A DNA stretch of 64,000 nucleotides from Owenia fusiformis. Taxonomy: Eukaryota; Annelida; Polychaeta; Sabellida; Oweniidae. Location of the stretch: positions 41,207,394-41,271,393 of the forward strand of contig CAIIXF020000005.1 of NCBI GenBank assembly GCA_903813345.2. Reading direction: 5' to 3'. Within the stretch, counting starts at the first letter, position 1, and each line of letters begins with the position of its first letter. Both the position numbers and the translations under genes were made by a program. Below are positions 56,974-64,000 of this stretch, one piece after another. Under the pieces are notes generated by a model. It did not search any database. It was not told the DNA's origin and saw nothing but the letters and a program-made list of their open reading frames with translations.

Positions 56974-57879
56974 GTATTATTATAAGGCAACTTGACTCCA
57001 CATACATACCACAATGATTTCATTTATTTCATTATGAATTAGACACCATTCGGGTACATCAGCATCAGAAAAGCTGTGACCACATTTTATTTTCAGGTAA
57101 ACAAGTTGATTTAAAACACATTTATGATATAAGATTCATGACTTCTCTTTAGTGATTTAGCAACCTACTTTGACCAAAAAAACTAACTATGACATTGCTG
57201 CAATTTGCTAAAGCCATTAGCCCATTACCTGTAAAAGTACCATAAAGATATTCAAAATTAGCACAAAACCTGCATCATTGGAATGGGTGGAACCCAGTGC
57301 TCCTCTTTCTTATGACCTACTTTCCCATGACTTATTTAAATGTCCTTCATAGTGAGCCAGGGAAAAAAATTCTTGAAACATAATTGATGCAAAATTGAGA
57401 ATGTTGAATAAAAGATTCATCATGTGTTCTATGAAAATAAAGTTTGCCGAGGAAAATATTTATCAGATAGATAATGAAGATTCACAATGCACAATAATTT
57501 TGTAAAGCAGTTACCTGGAAAATATTAAGTTTTTAAAGCAGTTTCAGAAATAAAGGACTTCACAAACTTCCATGTAGATAATTCATTTTTGATTGGACTC
57601 GAGTCTGGAAACTAGAGTTTGAAATAAAGGCAAGATGAGACTTGATTGTTTAAACATTTGAAACATGAGACACTTCGGGGTTTCAGATAAGGCAGCCTCA
57701 AAGACAGTATAAGTTAAACAAAGGTGTGTCAAAATTAAGCAAATTTCCATGAAGGTCAAACCACATGTTTCACAAATGATTTCAAGGCAAAGATGTATTG
57801 ATGAGAATGAAAACTACTCTATGTAACTAGAAATAACTTTCTTTTAAAGGACCACGGACGGTATCGCAACAGATTTCAG

Positions 57880-58545
57880 TCATATATTGGATTTTGGCTA
57901 TTTTCTGAGGATTTAACGTGCATATGTTAGGCCAATGCATTAACTCCAGGACAAGCAGTCATAGATATTATAAAATAATTTGGACTTTAAGACAGGGAAG
58001 GTGCAAACACCCCATCAACATGTTTTTCTGTAATGTTGTCCTGATTTCCAGCCCTTTCCACACCTGTTTTTCAATGTTTGTTGCATCGATCACTCTGTTG
58101 CGTTTTGAGACATGGTTAAGATCTTTAAATGAAAATATGATTCATGCAGGGGTTTTAAAGATATCAATTTTGGATGACCTAAATTAAGCTAAAAACAATG
58201 GATCACATGAGTTTTCCCTATGGGAAAATAACATGGGAAATACATGTACTGTTTTCCAATTTATCCCAAATAAATCATATTTTAGAGGTTAACTGTGTCT
58301 CAAAGTGCAACATATTGGTGCATCAAACATTGAAAAAGACATATGAAAAATATAAAAAATATAAAAAAATGTGGAAAGGGCTGAAAATAAGGACAACATT
58401 TCAGAAAAACCTTCCCTGTCTCAAACTTCAAATTATTTTATTACCTCTATGAGTGCTTGATCTGGAGTTAATGCATTGGCCTAACATATGCACCTGTTCA
58501 AATCCCCAATAAATAGCCGAAATCCAACACATGACAGTTTGAAGA
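57880..58545. mobile_element. Fold-back element
   Basis: Inverted arms of about 130 bp: CATATGTTAGGCCAATGCAT, TTAACTCCAG and GACAGGGAAGG at left, and inverse copies at 58403-58500. No target duplication resolved. Confidence 0.65.
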
Positions 58546-58730
58546 CCAAATAAACACCTTTTGCTATATTATGCTATATTAGCATTGTGATGCTTGTATT
58601 AAAACATGCGCTGTATGAACACTTTATACTCAAATATTTTCATGATTTATCCCACATACCCCGAAACACGAGTAGCCATAGTGACCATATTTTTCATCAA
58701 AGTTAAGATGGTCAATGACATTTGGCAGTC

Positions 58731-59697
58731 TCACGCCCGGTGATCTGATGAAATGAACGGAGGGGGAGTAGCTGATTTACGGTAAATTCAACAAATGTTG
58801 AAGATTTATTTTTTCAAGCAAAAGTTTACAATTGAATGGCTACATGAATAGGTGCAGTGCACAGGGAAATATGTTAGGTCTTCTTGGATTTTTTTTGAAC
58901 TGATGGAGTTCTAAGATAAAAGGTCTATTAAAAAAGGCGCAGCGTCGCCAACGTGCAAATGCCAATGTTTTTGCTATAAATCAAGCAACAATGGTCTGCA
59001 CGACATGTAAGAAATATATAAGCGACATTTTTATATCACAAAATTCATTGCCGGTTTTTTAAAATAATTTTCCAAATGATAGATAAAAAATAATCGAAAA
59101 TAATTAAAATTGAACGGAGGGGGGGAGTGAACAGAGGGGGGAGTAAAATGTCTTTAAGGTGGAAGAAATTTCCACAAATTCGTGTACTTGAAAAATGAAC
59201 TCACTTACTCAGTAACTTGATGTAACAACTCTGAAAAGTGAAAAATGGGGACATATGGATTTATTAGAAGTTTTCATATGTTTTATAGACAAATTACTCC
59301 CCCCCCCTCCATTCAATTTTAATAATTTTCGATTACTTTTTATATAACGTATGGTAACATGTTTTACAAAACCCAATAGTTTTGTGATAATTACTTCACT
59401 TACAAGTATTTATTACAGGTTGTGGAGACCCCTGTTGGTTGATTTATAGCAAAAACATTGGCATTTGCATGTTGGCGACGCTGCACTTTTTTAATAGATC
59501 TTTTATTTAAGAACTCCACAGTTTAAAAAAATCCAAAAAGACCTAACATATTCCCCCGTCCACTGCGTCTATTCATTTAGCCATTCAATTGTAAACTTTC
59601 TCTTGAAAAAATAAATCTTCAAGATTTGTTGAATTTTCTACCGAAAATCAGCTAGATCTACTCCCCCCACCGTTCATTTTCTGATCACCGGGCGTGA
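58731..59697. mobile_element. 967-bp fold-back element, ~390-bp arms
   Basis: Ends TCACGCCCGGTGATC and GATCACCGGGCGTGA, perfect over 15 bp, with arms extending inward past GCGTCGCCAACGTGCAAATG and GAACGGAGGGGG(G). Central part of about 180 bp is unpaired. No coding frame. Confidence 0.8.
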
Positions 59698-60088
59698 TTC
59701 TTATTTGAGACTGTATTTAACACCTCCTGTGAAAATTTGAATGAAAAAAGGGCACAAAACTCTTAGTTTGAGAGGGATTTTCTCTAAACTAACAGTATCG
59801 ATTGACCTGGAATTTGAAAACAATTATAGAGACTACTTTTCCATGTTTTTCCAACACGGTTACAGTAAGAGAGTTGGCACAATGGGGGAACTTTAGGGTA
59901 CAATTTCTTCATAATTAGCCTTCTTTAATTCTAGATACCATATACCATATTTTCTAAAATACCATATACCATATTATTTACACCTCTTATACCATATACG
60001 ATAAATTTTGCCCCCTCTTATACAATATACAATAAATTTTCAGCCTCTTATACGATATACAATATCTCTATACACCCCCCCCACTGGT

Positions 60089-60190
60089 AACTGATTCATT
60101 GTAAAGAAACCTTGTGGTAATCTAAGTACTAAATAACTCATTAGGCAACTACAAGTAAAGCTTACTTTGGGGGAACCTGGGTGGACTAAC
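60089..60190. repeat. Right remnant of the exon-derived minisatellite
   Basis: AACTGATTCATTGTAAAGAA, ACCTTGTGGTAATC and GGGAACCTGGGTGGACTAAC match units of the 46951-47856 array, so the 12.2-kb element split one array. Confidence 0.65.
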
Positions 60191-60308
60191 GACTACAATG
60201 CCATGATGAATCGTCATTAGAAAAGAAATATATATGTCGACAATAAATTCCCGGGGCAATTTCGTTCAGTGCCTAGAAACCCATGACCTTTACCTTTGAC
60301 CTTTCAAC

Positions 60309-60423
60309 ATGGCGACTAACTTTTTCTCAGATGTTGATCTCTCTCCTCCCATCGAGGTTTTCGCTTTAACACAGGCATACAATGATGACCCACACCCTAA
60401 TAAAGTCAACTTAGGTGTCGGTG
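60309..60423 (+). CDS. GOT1: GOT1 cytosolic aspartate aminotransferase, first coding exon (copy B)
   Basis: ATG in CAACATGGCG, then MATNFFSDVDLSPPIEVFAL, TQAYNDDPHPNKVNLGVG and donor GGTG|GTAAGT, phase 1. Human GOT1 has [20 protein letters not shown] at the same place. Function of the full protein: PLP-dependent transfer of the amino group between aspartate and 2-oxoglutarate in the cytosol (malate-aspartate shuttle). Exon 2 (expected to start with Ala-Tyr-Arg-Thr) is not found before 64000, so the rest lies to the right. Confidence 0.85.
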
Positions 60424-60743
60424 GTAAGTAAATATCAAACAATTAAACAATCCAAGCTGTTTTTTATAAGAAATTTAATGTTAAACTCAATGGATAATTT
60501 CAGCATAAGAAATTTTTTCAAAATATTTCGCAAGTACAGATTGACACTTTTGGTTTGAAATCGGGTTTTTTCTTGAATAAATTTATAGAGTAATGGCTTG
60601 ATTAATCCTTAGATTACTTCTCTACTAATTAACAAATAAAGCAGAATCGGCAAAACGTATTTTCATTCATAAATTGACTTGGAACAGCTGATATTTGTCT
60701 CAAGGTCAGCAGAGGTCGGAGCCATAGCCATCTTGTACATGTG

Positions 60744-62618
60744 TACTATTTTTTTCAAGGCCTGTCTGCGTCGCTAACATGCTAAATATAAGAGTTAGCT
60801 GACGTTTGGGAGTCTGACTTACCTTCTAAAGGTTAGAACCCGAATCTTAATGAAACTATATCACCTTTGTTGAGACCCTATATGTTGCAAGACTTACGCC
60901 TGGCGTAACCGTCACCATGTTATTTAGTGTTTTTTAAGTAGCGCAAGGATCCTGCCATGACCGTGGTAATGTTATCGTGAAAGCCTGGTATAACCGGACA
61001 ATGCTGTATTATATTGCAATGCCTGCCATGACCGTGACAATGTAATAATATAGTTCTGCAAGGCTTGGTATGACCGTAATAATGTAATATAGTACTGCAA
61101 GGCCTGGCATGACCGTGACAATGTAATATAGTATTGCAAGTTCAGGTATGGGAGTGGTAATGTAGAAATTTACGATTAGGACTGCTATAACCGTGACAAT
61201 GTGTATTGCAAAGCCTGGCATGACCATGGCAATGTAATATAGTATTGCAAGGCTTGGTATGACCGCCATGGCAATGTGATATAATATTCCAAGTTCGGGT
61301 GAGAGTGGTAATGTTGAAATTTATGATTGCTATAATTGACCGTGACAATGTCTATTTGAAAACCTGGCATGACCATGACAATGTATTATGGGATTGCAAA
61401 GCCTGGTATGACCATGACAATGTAATATAGTATTGCAAGGCCAGGTATGAGGGTGGTAATGTAGAGATTTAGGCTTAGTTCTACTATGACCGTTATAATG
61501 TATTGCAATGACTAGTAAATATATATGACATTAATGCCAGGAATATCCTTAACAATTTTAAGTGATCCTCATTACAATTAAACAGTTTAATACTATGATC
61601 ATGGTGTTTAACTACCTTAATCATGTCAAAATCAAAATTACTACTATATACATTAATATTCACATTCGCTTATAAACCACAATAAAGGCTACGGTCACGC
61701 CAGGCTTCCACGATAACACTTCCAGGGTCATGACAGGCCTTGCAATAGAATACAGCATTGTCACGGTTATACCAGCCTGTCACGGTTATACCAGGCTAAC
61801 ACGATAACACTACCACGGTCATGGCAGGATCCTTGCGCTACTTAAAAAACACTGATTAACATGGTGACGGTTGTGGCAGGCGTAAGTCTTGCAATAGATA
61901 GCATGTGCCTTTGTTGCGTCGATGATGATGCATAAACATAGCATTTGATAGAAATTAGCGTAAATGCTTTTCCGACTTTTTCATTTTTCATCAATGTTGA
62001 CTTCCGGGAAGGCGTTGTAGTTATCACGAAATAACGCATTGACCCTTGAACTTTACTTTGTTGACGTGTCAACCAAGCATGTCTGGTGTGAAAATTAAAA
62101 GAATATTAAGCAATGTTCTACATCCGCCAAGCTAAGTGAAGTAGTCAATATTAAAAATTACCAATTTCAAGTGAAGTACGCAACGAACGAAACTGCGTGA
62201 TCTACACTCCCACTATTGGTCTGAATGAAATGCTACGTAGAAATATGAGCCGTCTGCTGTATTAGTCGATTAATAGAGAAAGACCTGTTGGTGATGCTTT
62301 ATAATTTAGACCAAATCATTGAAGAACAAACGAACCTGTAAATCGTGAAAACAACGAACAAATATTCGGTTTTCACAGATGTTCGGTAATTTTTCGTATT
62401 GAAACTTCCGGAACTTACAAGGAAATCATTCATTTTCTCGATCCATGATTTACCTCTTGGATGTTGTGGCAAATGCTCCATGGTTGACGGAACAAAGGTG
62501 ATATGGTTTCATTAAGATTCGGGTTCTAACCTTTAGAAGGTAAGTCAGACTCCCAAACGTCAGCTAACTCTTATATTTAGCATGTTAGCGACGCAGACAG
62601 GCCTTGAAAAAAATAGTA
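60744..62618. mobile_element. 1.9-kb TIR element with minisatellite core
   Basis: TACTATTTTTTTCAAGGCCT and its inverse start ~130-bp nearly perfect inverted ends (TTAGCTGACGTTTGGGAGTC, CTTACCTTCTAAAGGTTAGA). A second inverted layer (GACTTACGCCTGGCGTAACC) lies inside at 60893 and about 61885. Inserted in the intron after GOT1 exon B. No transposase. Confidence 0.75.
60960..61500. repeat. Minisatellite CCTGGCATGACCGTGACAAT
   Basis: About ten imperfect units of 50-65 bp alternating CCTGG(C/T)ATGACC(G/A)TGACAATG and TAATATAGTATTGCAAGG. Inverted units occur at 61690-61830. Repeated frames on the minus strand are artefacts of the repeat. Confidence 0.75.
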
Positions 62619-62629
62619 GTCCAACAACA

Positions 62630-62690
62630 TTAGACCTAGCCTGGGCCTCGTTTCTTATCTGACATGTCTTATGGCCCCGGCTAGGTCTAA
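62630..62690. repeat. 61-bp hairpin
   Basis: TTAGACCTAGCCTGGGCC and GGCCCCGGCTAGGTCTAA pair over 18 bp with one mismatch around a 25-bp loop. Confidence 0.6.
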
Positions 62691-64000
62691 CTTCCATGAT
62701 GATTTTGCCCTTGATGCGATCATTTAATCGTTCAGCAGGTTTCGACATGCAGAACGAATTAAACCGTAATAAGATGGTATCGTCAGAGAAATAATGTGAT
62801 CAACGCATGCATACATAACTTATGAATAAATACAAATCATCACATATCCCCCTGTAACCTCATCGATGTATATTTATGAAAATGTTGGGAGAAGGCTTTT
62901 TCTTAGTTTAGAAAACTCTGTTCTGGTTCCGGTAACATCGAAATGGCAAATCCTTTCAGGAATAAACCGCTGTTAGCAACACTGAACGAAACAAGTTCAT
63001 AAAACGAAACGAACCCCGGTTATCCTATATATAAGTACAAAATATTGTAATACTGTAGGAGGCTTGCGATAAACATTGAAGTTATTAAAATGTAACAATT
63101 GTTACAAAGCATGTATGCTGAGTAAAATACATGATCCCAGTTATAAACAATTGAGTGTATTCCTAGGTACGTTTTTGCAAGCAGAAAACCATAAACAATT
63201 ACCATAATTTAATATTTAGGCACAATTATTCAACACAATCACAATCTAGCACAATCAATGACATCTATATTTCTTTGAGCTGAAATTACCAGTAATCAAA
63301 TGCATCAATAATGTTGCGAGTATTGCTTTTTAAAGTTTTTATAAATAACAATAGAGTAAACTTGGGTGAATACACGCGCTGTTTGAATAAAGCAAAGATT
63401 CGTGTCATACTGGATGGTTATAATAAATATCAATATTGAAGAACAATTTCGTTTCGCTGACCAAGTTTACTTTGGCGACGCACAGACAGACATTGCCGGT
63501 TGAAATATTCGTCTCATAAATTGGTAAGAATAAGACTCATTTTACGATTAAAAATGAACATTTAACACAATAATATTATGTGAAATCGCCTGATGAAATG
63601 TGGTTTTATATTATTGTTAAGTATCAGTGTCATATTAGCGAGGAAAAGTGGTTTCCATAGATCCACAACTTGCATCAAAGTAAAGAATAGCATGGAGGTT
63701 AAACTCAATAATGGCCCCAAGAAAAAATTCCTAATAGTAAAGAACGCCGTTATTGAGTTTAACGACGTTGAACTAGTACATGTGTAGGCTTTTAGGCCTA
63801 CATGCTTGTCTGCAGTTTATAGGAAATGGATGATTCATAAGGACACTTTGAATAGGATGAGACTAATGGACAATCAATCTTTACTGTATATGGTATTGAA
63901 AAAACTTTGAATCCTGTAGAGTTCAAACTTCACATGTTCAAAACATTCAAATCATCAAAGATGTTGATTATTTGAGGAAATATCTTCCTTGCAAAAGCAT
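62691..64000. other. GOT1 intron 1, right window edge
   Basis: AT-rich. One stem-loop, GTTAAACTCAATAATGGC with GCC(G)TTATTGAGTTTAAC (63698-63763), and a small TGTAGGCTTTTAGGCCTACA hairpin at about 63783. No exon recognised. Confidence 0.4.

Larger units (their letters stand above)
47863..60082. mobile_element. 12.2-kb insertion with G8/C8 terminal inverted repeats
   Basis: Terminal inverted repeats GGGGGGGGTGTATAGAG and CTCTATACACCCCCCCC (17 bp, perfect). Flanks ACTGGT at 47857-47862 and 60083-60088. Just inside both ends are ~27-bp repeats around CTCTTATACCATATAC, in the same orientation. About 8.9 kb is a later LTR retrotransposon and two further fold-back elements sit at right, leaving under 2 kb of original sequence without a transposase. 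Family not recognised. Confidence 0.7.

Noticed and set aside
61009-61376. Overlapping minus-strand frames rich in YYIVTVMPG
   Set aside because: Translations of the minisatellite.

Overview
The window is nuclear DNA from an animal. It has spliced genes with GT-AG introns, AATAAA signals, no operons, and introns full of transposon remnants. Gene content (NHLRC2, PRELID1, a DEG/ENaC channel, a secreted lustrin/pacifastin/TSP1 serine protease, GOT1-type exons) and Helitron-like repeats carrying (ACGG)n with tandem cores, as described in bivalves, suggest a marine invertebrate. Lophotrochozoan versus invertebrate deuterostome cannot be settled from the sequence.

Layout. (1) 320-14625, minus: eight phase-consistent exons of NHLRC2 (thioredoxin-like plus NHL propeller); the C-terminal exons lie left of the window. 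Its introns hold Helitron-like repeats, a hAT-type MITE and, in intron 1, a 6.2-kb element whose inverted arms are 91-bp tandem repeats. (2) 14080-18670: nested inverted repeats around NHLRC2 exon 1, with palindrome clusters, a degenerate tRNA and a 528-bp MITE whose empty site is also present. (3) 20997-44335, plus: complete PRELID1 (three coding exons, 217 aa). Its 18-kb intron 1 hosts an intronless DEG/ENaC channel gene and a stack of nested transposons; intron 2 hosts a complete five-exon secreted serine protease gene on the minus strand. (4) 46849-60423, plus: two homologous 115-bp first coding exons of cytosolic aspartate aminotransferase (GOT1-like), 13 kb apart, with the same splice phase. 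Between them lie a minisatellite grown from the first exon's splice donor and a 12.2-kb TIR element bounded by a 6-bp duplication. That element contains a young LTR retrotransposon (two 2,698-bp LTRs, tRNA-Leu primer site, one gag-protease ORF, no reverse transcriptase or integrase). (5) 60744-64000: a TIR element with minisatellites, small hairpins, and no recognised exon.

Functionally, NHLRC2, PRELID1 (mitochondrial lipid transfer) and GOT1 (aspartate metabolism) are independent housekeeping genes; the channel and protease are lineage-type genes living inside PRELID1 introns. The most unusual material is the repeat architecture: Helitron-like families built of palindromic AAAATGGCGGC units, two neighbouring giant inverted-repeat structures sharing a palindrome/tRNA-like core design, and the element with G8/C8 termini.
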